Program-made: the position numbers and the translations under genes
Shown: positions 34,655 to 42,444 of the stretch, in pieces
Layout of the letters: every line of letters begins with the position of its first letter
Numbering within the stretch: the first letter of the stretch is position 1
Notes under the pieces: model-generated
Told to the model about the DNA's origin: nothing
What the model saw: only the letters and a program-made list of their open reading frames with translations
Database searches by the model: none
Assembly (NCBI GenBank): GCA_023664865.1
Contig: JAMPEU010000012.1
Span: forward strand, 41,080 to 105,079
From: Butyrivibrio sp.
Lineage (GTDB): Bacteria > Bacillota > Clostridia > Lachnospirales > Lachnospiraceae
DNA: 64,000 nucleotides
Reading direction: 5' to 3'

Positions 34655-35436
34655 TGCTCGATTTTTGGTGAAACTTTAATAGAAGAATATATGTCGGCGT
34701 AAGCGGAAGGCGAGATATCCTCCATATAATTAGGGGAATAATCCTTCTTTACGCCGGCTTTTTTTAGCATATCTATTGCTTTATTATAAGCTATCGCCGC
34801 CTCGGTTTCAGTCTCGTATACACCCACGGTATAATTCCCTTTTATATGTATCTTAGTCCTATAGTATGTTTTATTGTTTTTGCAAAAAGATGTAACGCCG
34901 TTATAAGCGTTAAATATTTCAATATTTTCAGAACGGAAATCATTGTCGTTTCCATTGATAAAGCGGTAGTCCCTGCCCTGAACAGCATAGTTTTTGATTC
35001 CGTAGCGGTTCATGATATTTATCTGCATACCGTAATCCGCAACGAAGTAGTGTCCGCCGCGGCAGGATATTTTGCGCGAAGAATAATAGAACAAATCTTC
35101 TTTATCAAAAATAAAGAAGTGCGTAGGGGAAAAATAATAGTAAAAAAAGTACGGACGTATATATATCGGATTGGCAAAATAAATATCATTGTCACGAAAA
35201 TTAATAAGCGAAACCCATTTTTCAAAAAGGAGGGCGCAGTCCTCATGAAAATCGGAAATACCGACAGAACTGTCATTAATGAGCCTGCCAGCTTGCAAAT
35301 AAGCGGCATGGGCAGTCTCCATCGTATCATAACTTCCCAGACTGATATGTTTTGCGCGATAAGTTATAGAGGCACGGTAATAAATGCTGCCATCTTTGCG
35401 TTTTGCCGTATAAACACCGGGTAATGTGGATGTCAT
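34639..35436 (-). CDS. AP2-HNH-AP2-like DNA-binding protein
   Basis: Residues 5-45 (GVYTAKRKDGSIYYRASI, HISLGSYDTMETAHAAY) match a bacterial AP2/ERF-type DNA-binding domain, and a second, similar unit lies near 178-220 (YYRTKIHIKGNYTVGVYETE, AAIAYNKA). Between them the segment GRDYRFINGNDNDFRSENIE resembles the HNH 'HHIDGNxxNNRxENL' region, but the metal-binding His residues are missing. It thus looks like a homing-endonuclease-derived protein that has lost the nuclease. Length 265. RBS and promoter are not obvious. It is AT-rich. Confidence 0.7.
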   Translation of the reverse strand: MTSTLPGVYTAKRKDGSIYYRASITYRAKHISLGSYDTMETAHAAYLQAGRLINDSSVGISDFHEDCALLFEKWVSLINFRDNDIYFANPIYIRPYFFYYYFSPTHFFIFDKEDLFYYSSRKISCRGGHYFVADYGMQINIMNRYGIKNYAVQGRDYRFINGNDNDFRSENIEIFNAYNGVTSFCKNNKTYYRTKIHIKGNYTVGVYETETEAAIAYNKAIDMLKKAGVKKDYSPNYMEDISPSAYADIYSSIKVSPKIEHYLSE

Positions 35437-35559
35437 GTAATCTCCAATCTTTAGAAAAATTTCTTAATATTGGCATAAGTATAACATATTTTTCCGGATT
35501 TCTGTATAAAATATTACAAAAGTGTTAAATAAATACTTTCTGGACAGCCTTGGGGGGAC

Positions 35560-35589
35560 ATGGCGTTAATGAGTATGGCGTTAATGAGC
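35560..35589. repeat. 15 bp tandem duplication
   Basis: ATGGCGTTAATGAG(T/C) occurs twice head to tail directly before the left arm of a family 2 element. It may be slippage or an insertion footprint. Confidence 0.7.
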
Positions 35590-35734
35590 AAGGACACACA
35601 TGTTTCCGTTTGAGGCACACTTTCGTTCCGTGCAAAACGTAGCGGTACTAAGCTCAAAAGTCGTAAAGCAGACTTTTTCACTAAGTACCGACGTCTTGCA
35701 AGGACCTCAAACGGAAACATGTGTGTCCTTGCTC
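35586..35734 (+). repeat. Family 2 structured repeat, copy 2
   Basis: The outer arms are a perfect ~28 bp inverted repeat (GAGCAAGGACACACATG...CCTCAAACGG). The core follows the family order: GCACACTTTCGTTCCGTGC, stem GCAAAACGT / ACGTCTTGC, GCGGTACTAAG facing CTAAGTACCG, and an apical stem AAAAGTC/GACTTTT. It occupies most of the 341 bp gap between the AP2-like gene and the CwlJ-like gene; the rest of that gap shows only the 15 bp tandem. Confidence 0.87.
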
Positions 35735-35777
35735 TTGAAGGTTGAGAAATGATTATTGAATGGAGAGTGAAAAATAT

Positions 35778-36392
35778 ATGTATAAAAAATGCCTGACGAT
35801 TCTGCTTATGATGAACATGACATTTATTTTGACATGGCTGTGCATCGAAGAAGTCAGAGTCAATAAGACAGCGGCAAGACAAGCTATCCATATGGAATTT
35901 CAGAGTATGGAGGAAGAGAAACATAGTTTCACTAAGATACAGACAAGCATTTCTTCGGGGCAGAGGGTTGTGGATTACGATATCCTTGAGTACGAAAAGA
36001 AGTATAATCTGTCGCAGCAGGATTACGATACGCTGCTTAGGATAGTGGAGGCAGAGGCAGGGGGAGAGGACGAGGACGGCAAGCTGCTTGTGGCAAACGT
36101 CGTGCTAAACCGCGTAAATAACGAGAAATTTCCTAATACGGTAACGGATGTGGTAATGCAGAAAGGAGAAGGGGTGGCGCAGTTTTCGCCTACTGTGGAC
36201 GGGCGTTTTCAGAATGTGGTTATAAGTAAAGAAACATATGCGGCTGTTGAACGGGCGCTTTACGGTGAGGATATCTCGCAGGGCGCTTTGTATTTTTGTG
36301 CGAGAAACCGCGCCGACGTGGATAAGGTGAGTTGGTTCGACCGGAAACTGACTAAACTGTTCACTTACGGAAACCATGAATTCTTTTTCTAA
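35778..36392 (+). CDS. CwlJ/SleB-type cell wall hydrolase
   Basis: The C-terminal two-thirds is a Hydrolase_2 domain: LLRIVEAEAGGEDEDGKLLVANVVLNR (with the catalytic Glu region), FSPTVDGRF, and ALYFCARNRAD. These enzymes act on spore cortex or vegetative peptidoglycan. An N-terminal membrane segment (about 7-24) exports or anchors it. I chose ATG 35778 because GGAGAG lies 10 bp before it; ATG 35760 would include that site in the coding region. Length 204. Confidence 0.87.
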   Translation: MYKKCLTILLMMNMTFILTWLCIEEVRVNKTAARQAIHMEFQSMEEEKHSFTKIQTSISSGQRVVDYDILEYEKKYNLSQQDYDTLLRIVEAEAGGEDEDGKLLVANVVLNRVNNEKFPNTVTDVVMQKGEGVAQFSPTVDGRFQNVVISKETYAAVERALYGEDISQGALYFCARNRADVDKVSWFDRKLTKLFTYGNHEFFF

Positions 36393-36449
36393 AGTTGCGT
36401 GTAGGAAAATAATGTGATAGAATATTTATTGTTTAATGAATATTGGTGA

Positions 36450-36530
36450 GTTTAGACGACATGAACAAAATAAGGAGCGACTTACCGCTTTTCAGGCATG
36501 GAGCTCCGTTTTTGTTCATGTCGGCTGAAC
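36450..36530 (-). repeat. Family 1 hairpin repeat, copy B (minus orientation)
   Basis: On the minus strand, GACATGAACAAAA pairs with TTTTGTTCATGTC. The inner stem is GGAGC/GCTCC, where copies A and C have GGGGC/GCCCC: a compensatory base-pair change. The apical loop matches the other copies (TGCCTGAAAAG, GGTAAGTC). It ends 44 bp before thrC and is open in the thrC frame. Confidence 0.87.
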
Positions 36531-36574
36531 TTGTGACAGTAAATGGCGGTTTCATATATCGAAAGGAAGAACTC

Positions 36575-38077
36575 ATGAATAACTCTAAAGAAGTATTATA
36601 CAGCAGTACGAGGGATGGCTTGCAGAAGGTACAGGCTTCGCAGGCGATTTTGAAAGGCTTATCCGACGACGGCGGGCTGTTTGTGCCTGACCATATACCG
36701 GAACTGGATAAATCTTTAAAAGAATTAGCGTCGATGGAATATCGCGACGTAGCGTATGAGGTTATGAAACTGTTCCTTACCGATTTTACGGAAAATGAGT
36801 TAAAGGACTGCATAAATAAAGCATATGACGCCAAGTTTGATACGGATGTGATTGCACCGCTGGTATGGGCGGATGGCGCTTATTATCTGGAACTTTTTCA
36901 TGGGGCGACTATTGCCTTTAAGGATATGGCGTTGTCGATTCTGCCGCATTTGATGATTACGTCGGCTAAGAAGAATAATGTAAAGGAGCAGATTGTCATT
37001 CTGACGGCGACTTCCGGAGATACCGGAAAGGCTGCGCTTGCGGGCTTTGCAGATGTGGAAGGAACTAAAATAATAGTATTTTACCCCAAGAACGGCGTCA
37101 GCCCTATTCAGGAGAAGCAGATGGTAACTCAGAAGGGTAAAAATACCTTTGTAGTAGGAATCCACGGTAATTTTGATGATGCGCAGACCGGAGTTAAGCA
37201 GATTTTTTCTGATAAGGAACTGGAAAAAGAGCTGCGTGGACAGGGTTATATATTCTCATCTGCGAATTCCATCAACATCGGACGTCTGGTTCCGCAAATT
37301 GTATATTATGTATATGCCTATGCCAGATTGCTGCGCGAAGGCAAGATAGAAGAGGGAGAGAAGATTAACGTCGTAGTTCCGACCGGCAACTTTGGCAACA
37401 TTCTTGCCGCGTTCTATGCCAAGAATATGGGGCTGCCGATTGCTAAGCTAATCTGTGCGTCTAATGAGAATAAGGTGCTTTACGACTTCTTTAAGACTGG
37501 TGATTATAACCGCAACCGCGAATTTGTGCTGACGAGTTCTCCTTCAATGGATATCCTTATCTCAAGCAATTTAGAGCGGCTCATATACCGCATAGCTGGA
37601 AACGACGCAGGCAAAAACGCGGAATTTATGGCGTCGCTTTCAGGCAAAGGCTGCTATAAGATTACCGAGGAAATGAAAGCAGGACTTACTGATTTTTATG
37701 GTAATTATGCAGGCGAGGAGGAAACGGCAGGGCGGATACGAGAGCTGTATGAGAAGACAGGGTATGTTATCGATACCCATACTGCCGTGGCAAGTTCGGT
37801 ATACGAGAAATACAAATCCGATACGCATGATGAGGCTAAGACCGTGATTGCCTCAACCGCAAGCCCGTTTAAATTTACCAGAAGCGTTATGAAAGCGATT
37901 GACGGTAAATACGACAGCATGGGGGATTTTGAACTTGTGGACGAGCTTTCTAAGCTTGCCAATCTGGATGTGCCGAAGGCGATAGAAGAGATTAGAACCG
38001 CTCCTGTGGTACATAATACCGTCTGCGATAAGGGCGAAATGAAGAAAACGGTAAAAGATATTCTGGGAGTATCATAG
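36575..38077 (+). CDS. thrC: Threonine synthase
   Basis: ThrC converts O-phosphohomoserine to threonine with PLP. The PLP lysine is K116 in HGATIAFKDMAL, followed by the ATSGDTGKAAL phosphate-binding block and the VPTGNFGNILA motif. Length (500) fits the long ThrC class. I chose ATG 36575, with GAAAGGAAG upstream; the frame is open to 36443 only because the family 1 repeat has no stop in it. Confidence 0.94.
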   Translation: MNNSKEVLYSSTRDGLQKVQASQAILKGLSDDGGLFVPDHIPELDKSLKELASMEYRDVAYEVMKLFLTDFTENELKDCINKAYDAKFDTDVIAPLVWADGAYYLELFHGATIAFKDMALSILPHLMITSAKKNNVKEQIVILTATSGDTGKAALAGFADVEGTKIIVFYPKNGVSPIQEKQMVTQKGKNTFVVGIHGNFDDAQTGVKQIFSDKELEKELRGQGYIFSSANSINIGRLVPQIVYYVYAYARLLREGKIEEGEKINVVVPTGNFGNILAAFYAKNMGLPIAKLICASNENKVLYDFFKTGDYNRNREFVLTSSPSMDILISSNLERLIYRIAGNDAGKNAEFMASLSGKGCYKITEEMKAGLTDFYGNYAGEEETAGRIRELYEKTGYVIDTHTAVASSVYEKYKSDTHDEAKTVIASTASPFKFTRSVMKAIDGKYDSMGDFELVDELSKLANLDVPKAIEEIRTAPVVHNTVCDKGEMKKTVKDILGVS

Positions 38078-38116
38078 AAACATTAATATAGATTTTAAGA
38101 AGGAGAATAATGGAAG

Positions 38117-38458
38117 ATGTACGATTTGATTGTTATTTTGTGCGTTATATGCGGAGCATACATGATGTATGCCGCAATCGTTATGAAGTATAAGGGGAAG
38201 TTCATAAAGAGCGTTGTGCTGGGCAATGGGATGGATGAAAATTCCTTGCGCGATAAGGAAGGCTTCGTTAAGTATTTATATATCAGGCTTTTAGGCTGCG
38301 GAGTAGTCGATGTCGCTATCGGGGTTGCCTGTCTGATTAATGATTTTATGAATGGGGACAGAATTTTGTCCAGCATCGCAAATATTGTATTTTTCATATC
38401 GATTGTAGCGTATGCGATTTTCATTAATAAAGCATTAAAAAATCATGCCAGAAAATAA
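38117..38458 (+). CDS. Small membrane protein, DUF3784-like
   Basis: The 113-residue protein has three hydrophobic segments (about 3-22, 55-75, 86-105). The middle portion includes a conserved-looking NSLRDKEGFVKYLYIRLLGCG. It resembles small DUF3784-type proteins of Firmicutes, which have no known role. RBS AGGAGAA. It follows thrC by 39 bp and is closed by a terminator. Confidence 0.65.
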   Translation: MYDLIVILCVICGAYMMYAAIVMKYKGKFIKSVVLGNGMDENSLRDKEGFVKYLYIRLLGCGVVDVAIGVACLINDFMNGDRILSSIANIVFFISIVAYAIFINKALKNHARK

Positions 38459-38462
38459 GTTG

Positions 38463-38500
38463 AAAAAACTCGCCTGTGAATTAAAACAGACGAGTTTTTT
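38463..38500. terminator. Bidirectional terminator between thrC unit and citrate synthase
   Basis: AAAAACTCG-CTGT and ACAG-CGAGTTTTTT pair with a small mismatch around GAATTAAA. The A-run on the left gives a T-run on the minus strand, so it can serve both the plus unit and the convergent citrate synthase gene. Confidence 0.88.
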
Positions 38501-38544
38501 ACCCCCTTTATATCATAATGATATTGTCTTTTTGGCTTTAAGTT

Positions 38545-39909
38545 TTATCTTTTTTCCATCGGGATATATTCCCGGTCTACGCAGATAGGCTTGTAAGCGG
38601 GACGGATAATCTTGCCGTTGTTGGCAAGTTCTTCCATTCTGTGCGCGCTCCAGCCGGCGATTCTTGCTATGGCAAAAATCGGCGTGTATAATTCCATCGG
38701 CAGATTCAGCATATTATATACAAAACCTGAATAGAAGTCCACGTTGATGCTTACGCCCTTATAAATCTGACGCTCTTTGGAAATGATTTCAGGCGCCAGC
38801 CGTTCCACAAGGGAGTAAAGGGCAAATTCGTCATGCAGCCCTTTTTCCTCGGATAATTTCTCGACAAAAGACTTAAAGATAACGGCTCTTGGATCTGAGG
38901 TAGAGTATACCGCGTGGCCTACGCCGTAAATAAGTCCGGCATGGTCGAAGGCATCGTTATGCAGTAATCTTACCAGATAAGCGGAGACTTCTTCTTCATC
39001 CGTCCAGTCAGAAATTTCATTCTTCATCGCCTCGAACATTTTTACAACCTTGATGTTGGCGCCGCCGTGCCTCGGACCTTTTAAGGAACCGATTGCTGCG
39101 GCTATAACCGAGTAAGTGTCTGTCAGTGACGAAGTAACGACATGGGTGGTAAACGTGGAATTGTTGCCGCCGCCATGCTCCATATGCAATATCAGGGCGA
39201 TATCAAGTATTTTCGCCTCTAAAGGAGTGTAACTGCTGTCCGGACGCAGAATATGCAAAATATTCTCCGCCGTGGACAGTTCAGGCATCGGCTGGTGGAT
39301 AAACAGGCTTTTGCCGTCATGATAGTGGCTGTACGCCTGATATCCGTAAATTGAAAGCAGCGGAAACAGGCTTATAAGCTGCAAGCACTGCCTGAGTACA
39401 TTAGGCAGGGAAGTGTCGTCAGCCCTGTCGTCATAGGAGTACAGGGTAAGAACGCTTCTTGCCAACGTATTCATCATGTCGTTGCTGGGCGCCTTCATAA
39501 TAATATCGCGCACGAAACTGGTCGGGAGGGTACGATATCCCGCCAAAAGATTCTTAAACATTTCCATTTCATTTTTATCAGGTAGTTTGTCAAAAAGCAA
39601 TAAATATGTAATTTCCTCATATCCGAAATGATTGTCTTTTTCAAGACCGTTAATGAGGTCCTTAACATTATATCCTCTGTAAAAAAGTTGTCCGGGGGTC
39701 GGAATCTGCACACCATCAACAATCTTATGCGCACGGACGTCTGAGATATTGGTAAGTCCGGCAAGAACGCCTTTACCGTTTAAATCACGCAGTCCACGCT
39801 TAACGTCATACTTTGTGAACAATTCAGTATCGATAATGCCTGCTTCCTTGCTCATATTGGAAAGACGGATAATCTCAGGTGTGATTTCTGAGTAACTGTT
39901 TTGATCCAT
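38545..39909 (-). CDS. gltA: Citrate synthase
   Basis: The enzyme condenses acetyl-CoA and oxaloacetate. Active-site blocks are MEHGGGNNSTFTTHV (His), GPRHGGANIKVV, YGVGHAVYSTSDPRA and SINVDFYSGFVYNML (Asp). The 454-residue length and sequence style are those of the Clostridia/Lachnospiraceae type, with a roughly 40-residue N-terminal addition. RBS GGAGG lies upstream of 39909 on the minus strand. It has no TCA cycle neighbours here. Confidence 0.95.
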   Translation of the reverse strand: MDQNSYSEITPEIIRLSNMSKEAGIIDTELFTKYDVKRGLRDLNGKGVLAGLTNISDVRAHKIVDGVQIPTPGQLFYRGYNVKDLINGLEKDNHFGYEEITYLLLFDKLPDKNEMEMFKNLLAGYRTLPTSFVRDIIMKAPSNDMMNTLARSVLTLYSYDDRADDTSLPNVLRQCLQLISLFPLLSIYGYQAYSHYHDGKSLFIHQPMPELSTAENILHILRPDSSYTPLEAKILDIALILHMEHGGGNNSTFTTHVVTSSLTDTYSVIAAAIGSLKGPRHGGANIKVVKMFEAMKNEISDWTDEEEVSAYLVRLLHNDAFDHAGLIYGVGHAVYSTSDPRAVIFKSFVEKLSEEKGLHDEFALYSLVERLAPEIISKERQIYKGVSINVDFYSGFVYNMLNLPMELYTPIFAIARIAGWSAHRMEELANNGKIIRPAYKPICVDREYIPMEKR

Positions 39910-40027
39910 ACTGCGGCCTCCTTTCGTTAAAATGCGATTTTAAATGCAGAATCGCAATAAGCCATATTTTAGTATAACATAGAAAATGGCAAAAGGGAAA
40001 TAAAGAAAGTATTTAATTTCTATTAAA

Positions 40028-40057
40028 AATTTTAAGAAAGTTTTTATATTTCAATTC
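40028..40057 (+). repeat. AT-rich direct repeat, copy 1
   Basis: A TTTTAAGAAAGTTTTTATAT-type stretch of about 28 bp recurs at 40442. Each copy lies 100-180 bp upstream of a start codon (40155 and 40618). Confidence 0.65.
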
Positions 40058-40154
40058 AATTTATTGAGAAACAAAATATATTAGACTTTGCGCCTTGATT
40101 ATGATATACTATTTATAAACAAGTAATGGTTGTTCATAATCAGGAGGTGATAGA

Positions 40155-40343
40155 ATGCCGAGCAGTGCAGATATTATAAAAGATTATGTTACTGAGTTTT
40201 CAAGGCTTCAAAACTGGATGATAGCAATAAAAGAGACTAATCCGGAAACTTATAATTCAATGCTTGACCGTTACAATGAATTAAAAGTTACTTTAAATTC
40301 ATTAGGGGTTAATCTTACAAAATTAGATAAGATTAACGCATAA
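40155..40343 (+). CDS. Small helical protein of unknown function (62 aa)
   Basis: The 62-residue product (starting MPSSADIIKDYVTEFSRL) is predicted to be mostly helical, soluble and slightly amphipathic. AGGAGGTGATAG gives a very strong ribosome binding site. I do not recognise a named family. It is monocistronic: a hairpin follows at 40357. Confidence 0.72.
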   Translation: MPSSADIIKDYVTEFSRLQNWMIAIKETNPETYNSMLDRYNELKVTLNSLGVNLTKLDKINA

Positions 40344-40356
40344 CTAAATAGTAAGC

Positions 40357-40402
40357 AGATCAGGGCGCAAGTCTATTATATATAGCTTACGTCCTGTTTT
40401 AT
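40357..40402 (+). terminator. Probable terminator after the 62-aa gene
   Basis: CAGGGCGCAAG and CTTACGTCCTG pair imperfectly around an AT-rich loop, followed by TTTTATAA. Confidence 0.6.
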
Positions 40403-40441
40403 AATTTAAGAAACAATTTATAGCCCGCAATTTGTATTAAA

Positions 40442-40470
40442 TATTTTAAGAAAGTTTTTTATATTTCAAT
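40442..40470 (+). repeat. AT-rich direct repeat, copy 2
   Basis: It repeats the 40028 sequence with one extra T in the T-run, upstream of the Rpn-like pseudogene. Confidence 0.65.
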
Positions 40471-40617
40471 TTATCGGGAATTTTGATTTGCAAAATTGCA
40501 ATAATTATGTTATGATTGATTAAACATATCTGGGAGTCTTAAATTCTGGAAAATCTTTTTTCACGTCATGGAATCTGAATCCCTTATATGGACAATAAGA
40601 TTAAGGGAGGATAACTG

Positions 40618-41437
40618 ATGGGGAGAAAAGACAATTATCAGTTTGAATATCTGGACGACAACGCAAGGTTCGCTGACCAGATAAACGGAGCGCTATTCAA
40701 GGGAAAACAGGTTGTAAAACCGGAAGAGCTGGAGCCGGATGACTCACAGATTGTAAGTAAGTTACATATCGAAGGGGATAAGAAGCGCAGCAATGGCAGT
40801 ATCAGGACGGCAGTGGACAAGACACGTGTCTGGAAAGGCAGGAAGTTACATATTCTTGTGGTGGAAAACCAGAACTATGTCGATTACCAAATGGTGATGA
40901 GGAATATTCTGTCAGATGGTATCGGCTATCGTAAGCAATGGAAACAAAAGAAGCGGCAGCATACTTGATATTTATGAAGAATTAAAAGAGTATGTGACAA
41001 ATTACAAAATCAATCTGTATGACTGTCAGGAGCATGATACTTTTAATGAATACCGAACAGGGTTAAGACAGGTATTTGAGACGGTAAGGTATTCAAAGGA
41101 CAAGGAGAGGCTTAAGAAGGTTATGGAAGAGAACAAAGAGGCATACAGTAATATTGACAGCGAGACAAAGGACATGCTTGAGGTAGTGGCGAATATAAAG
41201 ATACCTGAGAAATTTAAAATAGATGAAAATGGAGAGGAGAAATACAATATGTGCAAGGCGTTTGAGGATATGAGACTTGAAGGTTATGAAGAGGGTGTAG
41301 AAAAAGGCATACATATATTAATTCAGACTTGCCATGAGTTAGGAGCGACAAAAGAAATTATTATACAAAAGTGTGTGGAGAAGTTTGGTATAACGGTGGA
41401 GAATGCTGGAAAGTATGTGGAAGAGTATTGTGTCTGA
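40618..41437 (+). pseudogene. Rpn-family recombination-promoting nuclease / putative transposase, internally deleted
   Basis: The first 116 codons match the N-terminus of the PD-(D/E)XK Rpn/transposase-like proteins abundant in Lachnospiraceae (FADQINGALFKGKQVVKPEE, LHILVVENQN, YQMVMRNILSDG). The frame ends at 40968. A second frame from 40916 carries the C-terminal part (ILDIYEELKEYVTNYKINL, FETVRYSKDKERL, MCKAFEDMRLEGYEEG). From my recollection of the family, about 100 residues between KQWK and the ILDI block (including much of the nuclease core) are missing. An internal deletion with a frameshift explains this. Confidence 0.75.
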
Positions 41438-41491
41438 TTTTTGAATGTGTCATATTTGGTATATAGCAATAGGTTAGTTCATTTTTGTATA

Positions 41492-41555
41492 ATCAACAGT
41501 TGGCTCGCAGGAAGGGTGGAAGCATATGTTCATACTGACTGCGAGCAACTTTTTA
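41492..41555 (+). terminator. Hairpin with T-run after the Rpn-like pseudogene
   Basis: AGTTGGCTCGCAG and CTGCGAGCAACT pair with one bulged G across a loop of about 27 nt and are followed by TTTTTATCC. The long loop makes it a weaker terminator candidate. Confidence 0.5.
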
Positions 41556-41696
41556 TCCACTACTTATAATTGAATATGGCTTTTTCTTGCTAATGAGGCA
41601 AAAAGGTATTAAAATATTAGCCATAGATATATAATCAGTATTGTAAATTATGATTACATTTAGCTTACAAATTAAATAAAGATGGAGGATATTTAT

Positions 41697-42347
41697 ATGG
41701 AGAAACAGGAGATATTTGCACATATTGACCATACGCAGTTAAAGGCGTTCGCAACGTGGGAGGACATAGTGACGCTGTGCGACGAGGCAGTTAAATATAA
41801 GACGGCGTCGGTTTGCGTACCGCCGGCATATGTTAAAAGAATCCATGATACTTATGGTGAAAAAATAAATATCTGCACAGTCATAGGTTTCCCTTTAGGT
41901 TACAGCGTAACTAAGGCTAAAGTCGAGGAAACTGTCTGCGCCATTAACGATGGAGCGAAAGAGATAGATATGGTTGTTAATATAAGCGATGTAAAAAACG
42001 GGCTTTATGACAAAGTGGAGGCTGAAATACGCGCATTAAAAGAAGCTTGCGGCGGAAATATCCTTAAGGTAATAATTGAGACATGTTATCTTAATGAAGA
42101 GGAAAAAATCGCCATGTGCCATGCCGTAACTAATGCAGGGGCGGATTATATCAAGACGTCTACGGGCTTTGGAACAGCGGGGGCGGCGATAGAAGATATC
42201 AGGCTTTTTAAGAAACATATCGGTCCAAATGTTAAGATTAAGGCGGCAGGCGGTATTTCCACATTGGAAGACATTGAGGCTTTTCTTGCAGAAGGCTGTG
42301 ACAGGATAGGCGCGTCGAGAGCTGTAGGGCTGCTTAAAGAAATTTAG
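41697..42347 (+). CDS. deoC: Deoxyribose-phosphate aldolase
   Basis: DeoC cleaves 2-deoxyribose-5-phosphate to glyceraldehyde-3-phosphate and acetaldehyde. The Schiff-base lysine is K153 in YIKTSTGF, with D91 (EIDMVVNI) and the KAAGGIST motif near 181. The 216-residue length fits. ATG 41697 follows GGAGG; an in-frame ATG at 41682 would place that site within the gene. Confidence 0.95.
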   Translation: MEKQEIFAHIDHTQLKAFATWEDIVTLCDEAVKYKTASVCVPPAYVKRIHDTYGEKINICTVIGFPLGYSVTKAKVEETVCAINDGAKEIDMVVNISDVKNGLYDKVEAEIRALKEACGGNILKVIIETCYLNEEEKIAMCHAVTNAGADYIKTSTGFGTAGAAIEDIRLFKKHIGPNVKIKAAGGISTLEDIEAFLAEGCDRIGASRAVGLLKEI

Positions 42348-42444
42348 TTTAGCATTATGGATAAAATATTGGCGGCTGAGACGGTTGTATATATTAAGTT
42401 AGTCATAGTGAACTAAAATAGCTATTAAGAAAGGAAGGATTACT

